NCBI GenBank assembly: GCA_003116995.1
Contig: BDSL01000001.1
Span: 1 to 64,000 of the forward strand
Direction of reading: 5' to 3'
From: Yamagishiella unicocca
Taxonomy: Eukaryota > Chlorophyta > Chlorophyceae > Chlamydomonadales > Volvocaceae
DNA length: 64,000 nucleotides
Part shown: positions 42,624 through 54,800 of the stretch, piece after piece
How positions within the stretch are numbered: position 1 is the first letter of the stretch
Layout of the letters: each line of letters opens with the position of its first letter
Made by a program: the position numbers and the translations under genes
The notes under the pieces: generated by a model
The model's input: the letters and a program-made list of their open reading frames with translations, nothing else
The model's database searches: none
Told to the model about the DNA's origin: nothing

Positions 42624-45600
42624 ATGTTGTCGCGACGCAAGTCCACCGATGATGGCAGTGGCGCCAGCGTCACGGGCAAGGCGAAGATGCAGAATGCCCT
42701 CTTAAAGCTATCGACAGCAAATGCCTTCGCCAAAGGCAACAATGTACGTTAAAGCAACGTCTTGGCCGCCCACCCACCGCGCACGCACCCTTCCTTTCGT
42801 GGCATATACTCCTGCGACTCATATGCAAAAGGCCTGACGGGAACTCTCATAAAACTCCACACGCACGGGCTGCGATGCGGGCTGTGCTCACCACCTTGCC
42901 AACGTGTCTCGGTTTAGCAAGGGGTCGGCGATGATGCCACGCTATTAGTATTCCCGCCAGGTTTCACAACTAATCAACGTTGCATTCATTCCAAGGCCGT
43001 TTCCAAGGGAGCCGCAGCTTGCTCGCGCTCGTCCCTCCCAGCTTCACACGTGCGCGCCCCCCTCCCTCCACCCCGCCTGGCAGGCCGCTTCCTTCACCGG
43101 CAGAAGCGTTGAGACGTCAGTCGCCTCGCGGTCCAGCGACGCGCCGTACGGCGGTCATGGATCCTCTGGCTCCATGTCGTACCAGGACGACTTGGGTGCC
43201 CTCGTGGACTCCATGCCTGCTGCCGTTCCGCAGCCTCGCAGCCTCTACTACGGCATGTACGCCGAGTACGAGGACGTCATGGACCTGATCCACACCGGCA
43301 CGATTGCCGACGGAGGGACGCGGGTGAGGCGGCGGGGGGCGGGCTCTTGTGGCGCTGCAGGGCGGGGGTTTCGAGGAAGACCCGTGGATGCCAGGGCGGG
43401 GGTTACAAGAATAGAACGGGGGGGGGGCGCAGATGTGCGGGTTCAGCACAGGGTACGGAATGAACCGGTGAACAGCCGAAGCAAAAACACCGCACGGCAG
43501 GCTGCTCAAGGCCATTGACCACGGACGCGTAGGGCGGGGCGCTCGGCAAAGCCGCCACTGCAGAACCACAACCACTGCACAACCACGTCCGTCCCAGCCG
43601 AGCTCCCGCCCCCCGCTCCCCCCCCCCCCCGCTCTGCCCTCCCTCCCCCAGCGGCTGCTGTCCCACGTCAGCTCCGACCAGGTCGTCCACGTGGCTCACC
43701 TGGGCATCGGCGCCTGCTGCACCGTGGACCTGGTGGCGGTGCACTGCGCGGACGGCAGCCGCCTGGTGGCTGCGGCCAAGTCGTGCTACCTGCCGCCCAG
43801 CGACCCCCGCATGCGAGCCTCGCTGCGGGAGGCGGAGCTGCTGCGCCGCTGCGCCGACTGCCCCTTCATCATGCAGCTGCTGGCGGTGCTGCAGGACAAC
43901 ACCGTGGACCGCCCCCCCACGCTGCTCGCCGCCAGCTCCCTCAGCTTCTCCCCGCGCAGCTCCTTCCACCTGGCCAGCGCACACAGCGGCGAGGCGGCGT
44001 ACGGCGCCTCCCCTGGAGCCAGGATGAGCGACGCCAGCTCACCTGGCGGCACGATGACTAGCAGCCCTGGCTTCCAGGCGTGGTCGCAGTGGCGGGGAGG
44101 GGGAGGGGGGGAGGACCTGGAGCGGCAAATCATGCAGCGGCTCGCGGCGGCAAATGGCGGCGGAAGTGGCAGCGGGCTTTACGGTCCAGGAATGGGTTTG
44201 GGCTCGATGCGGATGGACAGCTTGGCGGCGGAGAACCGGCTCGCTGGGTCCAGCACGGGGGGATGGGAGAGCGGCACGTGCGGCACCCAGGAGGAGTCCT
44301 TCACCGGCATGGTGGCGCCCGCGCACGCTCATGGCTATGGCGGGGGGTGGATGCACGGAGGAAGGGGAGGAGGGGGGTGCGCGGCGGATGGGCGGGGCAG
44401 CAGACGTAGGGCCTCTCTGGACATCATCGATATGTACGGCGGCTGCACGGGCATGGGCACCGACAGCGGAGGTGGCGGCGGAGCGGGGACGTGTGGCGCG
44501 CCTGCGGTGGCGGCGGCAGCCCCTGGCGGGGGCGGTGACTCGCCGATCATGTACACGCTGCTGGTGGGGTGGGCCCGCTGCGGCGACCTGCGGCGGCTGG
44601 TGCAGCACCAGCTGGCTCGCTCCTCGGCGCACCAGAACCACAAGCATACCGGCGCGGGCCCGCCGGTGGCGGGGATGCATCCGCTCCTGCCCGAGGACTC
44701 GGTGCGCTTCTACACCGGCTGCCTGGTGCTGGCGCTGGAGCACCTGCACACCCGCCTCAACACAGTCCACCGGGTGGGGCGGGCGGGGTTGCAGCTGGAG
44801 GGGTACAGGCGGGGGGGTTTGATAAGAGAATCCGCGAATCCACGGCCGACAAACCGAGGGCGGTGAAGGTGACGGTCCAGTGGCGCGCCAAAGAGCGGGA
44901 GCGGAGGCGCGGCTGAGGTGTAGGAATAGGCAATGTTGACTGTAGCCAAGTATGGCGCTAAAAAAGGCGACTAGGCGATAAATGGAAAAAGGCGGCTGGA
45001 AGAGGCGCTGGTCGTAAGGAAAGAGGCGCTGGTCGTAAAAGCGTAGGCGGGGGGCCGGGGGGCGGGGCCCTATGGGTGGCGGGGGGCGGGGGGAGGCCTG
45101 GCATCAGGAATACAGCCAGAGCAGGGAGGGGCGGGGGGGAGCCGGAGGAGCCGGGGTAGGGGGAGGTGGCGCCGCCGGGAGGGGAACCCTAAAACCCTAC
45201 CCCCTAACTCCCCCCCCACCAGCCGGAAGTGCCCTGTTCCTCCGCGGCTCGCAATGCCTCTTGTCGTACAGCGATGAAGCGGGTTGCAGGGGGGTCCTGG
45301 TGCGCCTCCCCGCTGCTACCAGACCAGCTGGCACTGCCACCTGTAAGCTCGACGTGCCCATCCCCACTCCTTCCCCCCAGGATCTCAAGCTGGCCAACCT
45401 GCTGCTGCTGTCCAGCGGCTACGCCATCGTGGGCGACCTGGGCACTGCAGTGGACCTCACCACCGTGCAGGGGGGCAGGCTCAACTCCAGGGTGGGCAGC
45501 CCAGGTGGGGAGGACGGAGCGGAGGAGGGCGGGGCAGGGCGGGGCGCTGGGGGGGGCGGCACCTGGGTGGTGGGGAGGGTGCCGCCGTTGAGAGGGGCTG

Positions 45601-46275
45601 CCACATCCCTGCTGGTCCCCCGGTCCACAGCCCTACTCTCCCGGCCCATATCCCTATCCCGCGACCATGCGCCAACTGTCATGTCCTTTTCGCGTCAACG
45701 GTTTTTATGCTACCCCCTGGCCCACATCCTCAGGCCACATGGCTCCCGAGTGTCGCGACCGCGATGAGGCCGGGTACGACACCTCGGCCGACATGTGGTC
45801 GGTGGGCGCCTGCATCTTCTCACTGCTCACCGGCCACCTGCCCGCGGGGGTGGCGGGGCCGCCCAACCGCGCCTGGTCGCCGCCGCTCAGCCGGCACTGG
45901 TCGTGCGAGCTGCAGGACCTGCTGGGCAGGCTGCTGGCGTGGTCGCCCAGGGAGCGACCCAACGTGGCGCAGCTCATGCGCGACCCGTGGTTCCGCGGCT
46001 TCAGCTGGACCTCCCTGCGCGCACAGAAGATGACCCCGCCGAGCAACACGGTGCGCCGGAATGGTGGGGGGCCGGGGTGGGAGAGGGTGTGGTGAGGTGG
46101 GGGTTGCGGTAGCTTAGGGGGGTTGGGGTGGGGGGTGCTGTGCGGTGTGGTGGTTGCGGGCCGACTGCCTGCCTGCCGTGTCATGGTCCTGACATGAGCC
46201 GTGCCTTTCCGACCCTCCCTGCAGCCTTGGCGGGAGCTGCTGTGGTGGCCCAAGGAGAGCAGGCAGCTGCTGTGA
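42624..46275 (+). CDS. AGC-like serine/threonine protein kinase with large N-lobe insert
   Basis: Six exons close in phase: 42624-42743, 43084-43323, 43652-44773, 45381-45504, 45734-46050 and 46225-46275 (657 aa). The N-terminal 120 residues are Ser-rich and basic (MLSRRKSTDDGSG). The kinase domain has a glycine loop LGIGACCTVDLV, catalytic Lys in RLVAAAKSCYLP, Glu in REAELLRRC, HRD split across exons 3/4 (VHR|DLKLANLLLL), and DLG in place of DFG (IVGDLGTAVDL). APE follows in GHMAPECRD, then TSADMWSVGACIFSLLTG and the AGC-style end DPWFRGFSWTSLR. Between beta4 and the hinge (PIMYTLLVGWARCGDLRRLV) lies a roughly 200-residue Gly/Ser/Met-rich insert. The invariant catalytic residues are present, so it is probably active. 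The C-terminal tail is short and lacks a clear hydrophobic motif. The substrate is unknown. Confidence 0.88.
45661..45701 (+). repeat. Dispersed intronic repeat copy in the kinase gene
   Basis: GCGACCATGCGCCAACTGTC followed by a TCGCGTCAACGG block. It matches 24204-24242 in the LACS gene with few changes. It ends about 30 bp before the acceptor of kinase exon 5. Confidence 0.75.
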
Positions 46276-48357
46276 GCGGCAGCGGCGCAGCCGCCACCGC
46301 CGGCTGAGGGGCAACTGAGGGTTACCCGTCGGGTCGGTTTCCGGCGGTGACGGCAGCCGCGCCCCCGGCGAGTTTCGATACATAGCTTGGAAATAACGAC
46401 GGGGCAAGGGGCAAGTGACACGCCCGTACCTGTCTGGTTTGGGTTGAGTGCAATGTCATGAGCGCGACGAACCGAAGCATAGGATAAGCGGGTTGCCGTG
46501 CACAGCACAGGCGTGGCAGGATGTACGGCAATAAAAACGTCCGGCTACCGTACCGGCAGGGGGGGGTGGCGGTTGCGAGATTGATGCCAACGTACATCAA
46601 CAGTGTGGTGCGGCTCCGTGGAAGCGGGTAGCAGCAGGTGGGTGCGGGACGGGGAAGGGGGGGAGGGGGGCGGCCACCACCCAGCATTCTGGTTGTGAGG
46701 GAAAATGCTGCTCAAGTCAAGAGTCGGAACACTTTCGCTTCGCTGGAGTACCGATCAGCGCTAAGGAAAGGGCACCGGCGGGGCTCTCGTTATGGGCGCG
46801 TTTGCGTCGACATAAATAAATACGTTTTAAGTTACAATGGATAGGCCGCGTTGGGAGCCAAGGCTCGTCCCACACGGCGATAGTGCTGTGGTTTTGCAAT
46901 GGTGGTTAAGGTATCGGTTGATGCGATGGTTTTGCAGTGGTGGTTGAGGAATCAGTTACATGGAAGGGAGCCCTTTCAAGCCATGTACGTAAGGCAAGAC
47001 GTCTGGAGCCTCCCTGGACTGCATCTGTATGTATGCGTCATGATGTGGTTCCCTGGTCAGTGGCGAGATCGTGCGCTCGATTGGCGCGGTGAATGGCGGG
47101 ATAGTGGTTGGTGATGCGGACGACGGCGGGGGGTGGTGTCGACGGTCGGGTTACTAGGGCGATCATGCGGGCCGCGACTCGCTACTGCGGCGCCCTTATT
47201 CCGGCAGAGTGGCCCACGGGTCGGTCGGGCATGTGGTGTTTTGGTGAGCTTCAGATGTCGGAGATGTATGGTGGGGTGAAACGGCTGAGGGCCTTGTACT
47301 TGTGGCTGGAGGGAGGAAAGGTTCGTTCAACGCGATCTTTCGCGCAACTTGCGTGTCGATGCATTTAGGACCGGCCGCCCTGGACGACTGGCGGTATGTG
47401 GTACTGAGGTGTCACTCCGTCAAGAGTGTTCACATGCAGAGCTAGCACTTCACGGCAGTTCCGCGCCGAGTACGCAATTAGCAGTTTAAGACCTTTGCAT
47501 ATGGATTCACGTGGAAGACCTGCCGCTGTTCTGTTGCGGCATTTAAAAGTCTACCCATATCCCCATCCTTTCAGCACGGCATTCTGCCCGTATCGTTTCT
47601 GGGGGCTCCTGGATGTTTGCGGCACATGTATTGAGCACTCCCCTACAACGGCTGGCGTCCGCGCTGACACAGGAAGAGAGAGTGCCAGGGTGAGCCAGGG
47701 TGCGGGTGAGGAGGGTGCCTCGCGCAATTGCGACATCGGCGCTTCATCCGCTAGTCACGAACACCCTTAACAACATACGCGCGGAGTGTGTACAGCCGTC
47801 GACAACAGGTGCCAAAGTTGGTGATAGTCCGGGCGCATAAATACGAACGCAGTTGCAGCGCGCCTTGCGACACAGTGGTGCATCCCGTCTCTCACGTCCC
47901 ACATCAGCCAGTCCACGTCACCCACCGTATCGGCTCCTGCGCACCCAGGGCACAGTTGTTCACGGACCATCTGAGATAGTGCATGCGAAAGAAGTCGCAT
48001 GTCAGAATATCGCTTGGTCAGTGCACCAGCCACTGCTGCGTCCATAGGGGCCGTGCACCAGCCACTGCTGCGTCCATAGGGGCCGCTGCACCATACATTC
48101 AATCCGTGTAGTATACCTGACTACCGGTACCTTTGCCCATCCATAACCTACCGCCCGACTCTGCACTCTTCATCGTCCACCCTAAGGCTTTCAGCGCCCC
48201 TCCGTCCGCGGCGCCCTTCACCCTCGCGCCCTCATCCTTGCTTGGTTTCCGCAGCAGGGCCTGTCCGCACCCCACTCGACTGCCTCCTCCTGCCTGGAAC
48301 TCCTGCCTCCTCCTGTTCGCCGTACGGCTGCACCAGCGGCCGCGGCCTCGGCTGCGC
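46276..48357. other. Convergent intergenic region with no supported gene
   Basis: 2.1 kb between the kinase stop and the DPE1 stop. A minus-strand frame at 47767-48102 (111 codons, containing DWLMWDVRDGMHHCVARRAA) is the best open frame, but it has no recognised domain or splice context. A ~33-bp duplication is at 48023-48085. No clear TGTAA in either needed orientation was found. Confidence 0.45.
48023..48085. repeat. ~33-bp tandem duplication
   Basis: Two copies of a unit containing CACCAGCCACTGCTGCGTCC followed by ATAGGGGCCG, in the DPE1 3' intergenic region. Confidence 0.85.
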
Positions 48358-51300
48358 CTACGTCTTGGGCAGGCGGTTGGTGTCGTGCGCCAGCTTGCGC
48401 AGGTCGCTCGCCGTGCCCTTGAGTGAGTCCCACACGCCGCTGTCGCCGATGCGCCACCGCCAGTTGCCCGCAGCGGTGCCAGGGGTGTTCATGCGGGCGC
48501 TGTTGTCCAGTCGCATCACATCCTGCGGGCGGGGGGCCGGGTGGGAAGGAACGAAGCACAGCGCGCAGCAGGCAGACGTCAAGGGCAGTAGGCAGCAGGC
48601 AGACGTCACGTATGTGTGTCGGGGGACGACATGAGGAAGCCGAGGGTCAGCGCCAGGACGCAGGGGCCCGGACTGCTCAGGCGGCTAAACCGCTGTAGGT
48701 GCCTGCCCCCTCAATCGACGATGCCCCCTAATCCAAGCCCCTGGGCCACGATCGCATGGATGCCTGCACACTAAGCATGGATGCCTGCACACTAAGCATG
48801 GATGCCTGCACATTAAGACCGCGCTTAGCTGCTGTCAGCTCCAGTCCGCGGCCAGCCCCCCTCCCACTCTCCCTCCCCCGGGGGCTCCCCACCTGGATCA
48901 TCATGACACACGTCCCCGGCACCGACGCCATGCAGGACCGAATGAAGTCCCACGCGATATCGCTGCCGTCCGAGCGCAGGTAGGATCTGATGTACTCCTT
49001 GTCCGTCTCGTTGGCGCTGCCACGGAACCAGCCCACGGCGGTCTCGTTGTCGTGTGTCCCCGGGTACACGAAGCAGTTCTCATAGTAGTTGTGAGGTAGG
49101 TGCACGTTGCCGGGGCCGCCGCCCCATGCGAACTGCATCACCACCATGCCGGGAGCCCCGATAGCCTCCCTGCGCGGCGCCGGTGGTGGCGGTGGCGCCG
49201 GTGGTGGCGGTGGCAGGGTTGTAGGCAGGGCGGTGGCCGCGTTGGGGTGGGCTGGCGGGTGGTGGGCTCGCCCGCTTTATCGATGGACAGCATGTGCGCT
49301 GCGTCTCCCCATCGTACGGTGCCGGTTGGAACGTCCAGCATCGTCCGCCACCATTCCCCAGCTCGTCCCGCACCCCCCTGCTCGCCGCCCTCCTTGTGCG
49401 CCCCCGCCCCCGCCCCCGACCCCCCCCCCCGCACCTGAGCTCCACGACATCCTTGGTGATGACTCCGAGGTCCTCAGCCAAGATGGGCACCGCCCCCAGC
49501 GCCTTCTTCATGCAGGTGAACAGCTCCAGACCGGGGCCCTGCCGCCACACGCCGTTCATGGCGGTCGTCTCCTTGGCGTCCACGCTCCAGTAGCCTGCAG
49601 AGGCGCGACCGGGTCGAGGCGGGTCGGGTCGGCAAAAGGGGGCAGAAGGTGCCCAGTCGGGCCACGGCGAGCGCCACCGCCCGCCGGTGCGCGAACAGCC
49701 CCCTGCTGACCCCACGCCGGCAGAAATCGCCCACGCCTGCTCGTCGGCCCCGCCCCCTCCCAGTGCGGACGCAAATGTCGCAGGTCCTCCCCCGCGCTCT
49801 GAACCGCCATCTTCACCGCCTTGGTTTGTCGGCCGTGGATTCGCGGATTCTCTAAAAAGATACCCCGCGCTGCGGGTCCGTCACCTGCGAAGCCGCGGAA
49901 GTGGTCGATGCGGCACTCGTCGTACAGCTCCAGCGCGCGAGCCATGCGGGCCGTCCACCACTTGTAGCCCTCCTTCTTGTGCGCGGGCCAGCGGTACAGC
50001 GGGCTGCCCCACAGCTGGCCTGCGGGGGCGGAGGGGGACGTGGGGCGGAGGGGCGGAGGGGGACGTGGGGCGGAGAGGCGGAGCGCCGTCATGTTCCCAT
50101 GGCTCGATCTCCATGGAGACAGCCCACCGGCATTCTATACCAGTATGTATACATACCAGAGGCGCGCAAAGAGGGGAGCGAGGGGAGCCTGGGATGGCCA
50201 GCGATGGCGGCCTACCGCAGGAGGTGCTGGGAAGGGTGGTGTCGGGTGGTGTCGGGTGGTGTTGGGTGGTGTTGGGTGGTTTCGGAGCCGGGGGAGGCGC
50301 ACCTGTCGCCGAAAAGGCGTCCGGGGGCACTCCGCTGACCTTCTCCGGCAGGCCCTGATCGTTGAGCTCGAACAGGTAGCGGTTGGCCCACACGTCGGCG
50401 CTGTGGCCGCCCACGTAGATGGGCATGTCGCCGATGATCTTGATGCCGCGGTTGTTGGCGTACGACTGCGGGGGAGAGGGCGGGGGACGGTTGGGATACG
50501 GCGCGTCAGGGCGACGACACAACCCGTTACCGATACCTGAGCTAGGACCGCAGCGGGGCGGCTGCGCGAGTCGAGGTGCATGATACACGATGTGGCCGCA
50601 GGGTCCTGCCACCACCACCTCCCGCGCCCTACCCGGCCATATCCTGATTCGCGGCCCCCCTCATCGCGACACCCGCATCCTACCCTGACCCGCATCCTAC
50701 CATGACCCGCATCCTACCCTGACCCGCATCCTACCCTGACCCGCATCCTACCCTGATGGCCATCCACTGCTTCTCGTAGAAGTACTGGATGACGATGAAC
50801 TCGTCGATGGCGTCCTTGTTCGTCTCCCTGAACTCCTTGAGGGCGGCCGGCTGGCGCAACCGCATCGGCTCCGGCCACTCCCACCACGCCAGCATACATA
50901 GCTCCGGCAGGTTGCGCGCGACGTCAAAGAGAGCCGAGTCCTCGATCCAGGGGTGCTCCTTCCGGAACCGAAGGTACTCCTCCCGCTGCCGCTGGAAGCG
51001 GTCATCCTTCAGCAGCCGCTGCGCTGCCCGCTGCAGCAGGGGCTGCTTAGCCGCAGCTACTGCCGGGAAGTCGACGTTGGCCACAGGGACGCGGGGGGGA
51101 GTTTCCGAGAAGTCAAGCAGTCCGTCCTTTATGAGCTCCTGGATGGAGACTACCAGCGGATTGCCGCAGTTTGCGTCCGTGCCGGCGTAGGGCGAGTAGT
51201 ACATCGGATCAGGGGGCACGAGGGGCAGCAGCTGCCAGCATTGCATGCCCGCGTCTGAAAGCCAGTCGACGAAACGCTTCGCCTCGTCGCCTAGCTCCCC

Positions 51301-51585
51301 GACGCCATAGGGCCCGGGCAACGACGTTGGGTGCAGCAGAATGCCGCCACGGCGACCCTTATCATAGCTGGGAACTGACTTGTCATAGTCGGGACCGAGG
51401 ACGTCGCCGGGCGAGACGCTCTTGAAAAATGCCATCGTAGTTGCCGGGCGCCTGGCCCGGCTGGCCTTTGCAGCGCTGTAGGTCTTCCGCGCGGCTAGAC
51501 AGCCGCGTGGGACACAAGCAGGCAGTAAGTGACACTGCTGTAACTTTTCAGGCCGCACGCCTTGCGGCGTGCGAAGCGGCAGCAT
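48358..51585 (-). CDS. DPE1: Plastidial 4-alpha-glucanotransferase (disproportionating enzyme, GH77)
   Basis: Transfers maltooligosaccharyl groups between alpha-1,4-glucans in starch metabolism. Six exons close in phase: 51585-50752, 50465-50303, 50019-49885, 49594-49435, 49169-48893 and 48522-48358 (577 aa). The first 50 residues (MLPLRTPQGVRPEKLQQCHL...) are basic and Ser/Ala-rich, a plausible chloroplast transit peptide before MAFFKSVSPGD. GH77 signatures are RRGGILLHPTSLPGPYGVGE, YSPYAGTDANCGNP, KIIGDMPIYVGGHSADVWAN, CRIDHFRGFAG (catalytic Asp), PILAEDLG (acid/base Glu), GTHDNETAVGW (third carboxylate) and RMNTPGTAAGNWRWR. Length and motif order fit DPE1 of plants and algae rather than the larger cytosolic DPE2. 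Intron 1 starts with a donor-copying repeat. Intron 5 holds a 21-bp triplication. Confidence 0.96.
48757..48816. repeat. 21-bp repeat, three copies, in DPE1 intron 5
   Basis: Three copies of ATGGATGCCTGCACACTAAGC (last copy with one change), between DPE1 exons 48893 and 48522. Confidence 0.92.
50684..50756. repeat. 17-bp repeat, about five copies, at the DPE1 exon 1 donor
   Basis: On the coding (minus) strand the intron begins GTAGGATGCGGGTCAGG and repeats this 17-bp unit. Each unit recreates CAGG|GTAGGATG, the sequence of the true donor at exon end 50752; one unit has CATG for CAGG. Reading through the first copies meets an in-frame stop. Confidence 0.93.
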
Positions 51586-51814
51586 GTGGATGGACTGCTC
51601 GCTGTGTCGAGACTAATGAACTGGTCAAAGTGTTGTGGAGGAGTCGGTTTCTTGATTATATCCTTAACATTGTTACTTTGACTGTATGTACGCATCCGAT
51701 CTAGGGGCATCTACATGCATCGCGTGACCGTACAGCGCGACAACCTGCATTTGGGCCACAGCCCACCATTCCGCACATAGGAATAAGTACAAATTCACGC
51801 CACAGTTATGATCA

Positions 51815-54800
51815 TTAATGTAAATGCTGCATTGCTACGAGCGCCAGTGCCGACGCAAGCACCGCCAACCAAGCGCCCACGCGGCAGCCCGCGGCTGCGC
51901 TATCTGACACTACAAACGGGTAAAAGATATCGGCAGGAAGTGGCACGACCAATGGCGGCGCCGGCTTCTTAACCGAGACCGCTTGCTGCGGAAGTCGAAT
52001 ATACGACACGCTGAAGTCGAGATAAAAGTCATAGGGGGTCGTCAGCGGCAGCTGGTCAGGGTAGTCCCACACGCCCGTCCTGAAGCAAAGATTCGCAAAG
52101 AGCACCTGAAAGCGCAGTGGCGGGATATTGCCGTTAAGTGGTGGTGTGTGGGGCCGTGTACGGGCAGCTTGAAGACAGCGCACAAGCCTGGGATGGGTTT
52201 CACGAATGCTCGCAGCAGAGTGCAAGACGCTAGCGTGCATGGTGGTCCGCAAGCAGCCACCGCAGACCGGTCCCACCTTTTGCTGCAGGTTGTTGGACGA
52301 GAAGGACACCCCCGTGACGATCTGCAGATCAAAACCAACGACGACTCCCGAGCAGGCGATGTCGAGCTCTGTGTAGATGGGCCGGGACTGGTTGAACGGG
52401 TAGCCCGATACTTGCACCTGTGGACATCAGACGGGGCGCCAGGGGCCCATCAAGTGAAAGGGGTAGTATCGCAGGAATGACGCTGCAGCGAAGCAACAAA
52501 CAAGTAGATCCGGTGCCACCGCGTCTATCCGACCCTGGCTGTCGTACATCCACGTTGCCCCTAAACCTTTAGCGTACACGCATTCGCAAATGCGCCATGC
52601 CAGCGGCTTTTTGGCTGCCCTGCTACCCCCCCGTTGCAGCGGCACCTTGATCCATTCGTTCGTGTTGTTGAACTGCGAGTCACCCCATTCGCCAAAGTAG
52701 AGCTTGTTGTCGACAACAGTCTGATAGAACGTCGACATCACCATCGCCACATACTTCTCTGGGTTATCGGCCCCCGTGCTGCGGGGTGAACCGGAGGGCA
52801 GGGGACCCACTCGTGAGCGGCCAGTGGGGGCAGCAGCATGTCGCGCATGGGCAGGACCACGGCGTGACGCAGCACGCCTCAAACAGTGTCGGTGACTCAA
52901 CGCACATCGACAGTTCTATGTGTCGCTGTCCTTGATGGCGAATGCTGGCAAGGGCATGCGCAGGCGGAACATGTCGTGCGGCGACGCGGGAAGTGCATGG
53001 ACACCGGCTGGGCGGGAGCCGGGCTGTTGGACTGTGTTGGGCCCGGATGAAGTGCGCGCAGCAGTCCTGAGCAGCAGCCGGCACCCAGGCATCCCGCACA
53101 GCGCGTACAAAAGCGATGATGACACTCAGGCCCCACGGAAGCGCCTCAGTCGGCTCTCACGTGCAGAAGTCCTTGAGCTGGACGGCGGTGAGGCTGACGC
53201 TGCAGGAGGTCGTGAGGTTGGCGCCGTACTTGGCGAAGTCGAGGGCCGTTGCATTGCATGCGCCCCCAGGACTGGGTGCGGGGATGGGCATACCCCCCAC
53301 CAGGCGGCTGATGGCGGTCCTGCCGTCCGTGTCCGTCACCAGAGAACCCGCCTGTGTGTGTGTGTGTGTGTGTGGCGCGGGCGGTCAGGGGGCCAGGGCA
53401 GGTTGTTGCAGGATCTTTTGCGACCTGCAAAAGGCCGGCCTGCTTCCCCTCACGGTGTACGACATCGCGACGTCAAGTAGGACGAGAAGGAGACCAAGCG
53501 GACAAGGTGTAACCTGTACCAGTAGCCGCATCTAGCATGTAGACGTGCGATTAGCTGGGTCTGAGCACTCACCGAAACGCTAGAGGAAGGGACCTGTACG
53601 AGAACCCATCCGCGTCTTGCCCGACTCATTGTAACCCCCTCCCCTCCCCTCCCGGCCTCCTCCGGCCCTCGCTTCCCTACCAGAAGCGGAAAGCCGGTGA
53701 TGTATCCGGGGTTGCCGCTGGCGACGAACTGGACGTCCTGTGTTTGCTGCGAGTCAATCCAGTTGACCCTGACGCTCTGTTGCAGCGGGGTGCTGCTGGA
53801 CAGCACGTCAGTCAGCACGAAGGACACCTCCACCTGCGGCGACATGGTGGTGGTGCGGGTGGTGGTGGTGCGGGTGGTGGTGGTGCGGGTGGTGGTGATG
53901 GTGGTGGTGGTGGTGCGGGTGGTGGTGCGGGTGGTGGTGGTGGTGGTGGTGCGGGTGATGGTGGTGGTGGTGGTGATGGTGGTGATGGTGGTGATGGTGG
54001 TGGTGATGGTGGTGGTGGTGATGGTGGTGGTGGTGGTGGTGCGGGTGATGGTGGTGGTGATGGTGGTGGTGGTGGTGGTGCGGGTGATGGTGGTGCGGGT
54101 GGTGGTGGTGGTGGTGGTGCGGGTGGTGGTGGTGCGGGTGATGGTGGTGCGGGTGATGGTGGGTGCGGATGCGGAACATAGCGGAAGGCGAGAGCCCCGT
54201 GCCAGTTAGATCAGAAGCAGCAATCCCTCCGAGGTGGAGGCGGGGCGGGTCGAAGGTGCGACGATCCGAAACAGGACTTGAATGCCGCCGCATGGTGCGG
54301 CGTGCAGGTAGACGGAGGACGCGGGAGGCATAGGGCCCATGGGTGAGACTGCGCTGCTCAAAGGGGCCACCCCAAGTGTCAGCTGTGCGAGAACGCAGCA
54401 TCCTTCAACGACCATGCAACGGCACCATCGCGAACGCCGCGGTCTCGCCTTGTCGATGTAACCCGAAGGTTCGGTGTACGTGTAGAAGATGGTCATGTTG
54501 AGGTATCGCACGACGTTGCGGCACAGCCCGGTGGTGGCGTTGTAGGACGAGACGGCGCCCTTGACGGTCGTCAGGCTGCCGGTGATGGGGTCCATGAACT
54601 GCAAGGGGGAGGGGCGACGTACTCTGGAAGGGCAACAGCCGGAGCCAACCGGAGGTGGTGCGACCAGCAGACGCAGACGGATAAACTTGGGAACGGCGCG
54701 TCGATCACTGTCGGGCGGACGCACCCCCTGGATAGGTCGAGATCGACCCACGCAACGTTCGCGCTTCGCCGCAGCCCACTGGCAACTCGGCCTCTGCGCC

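Noticed and set aside
53808..54401. Minus-strand His/Pro-repeat protein of 197 codons
   Set aside because: Artefact of the GGT/GAT microsatellite in a Tectonic intron.
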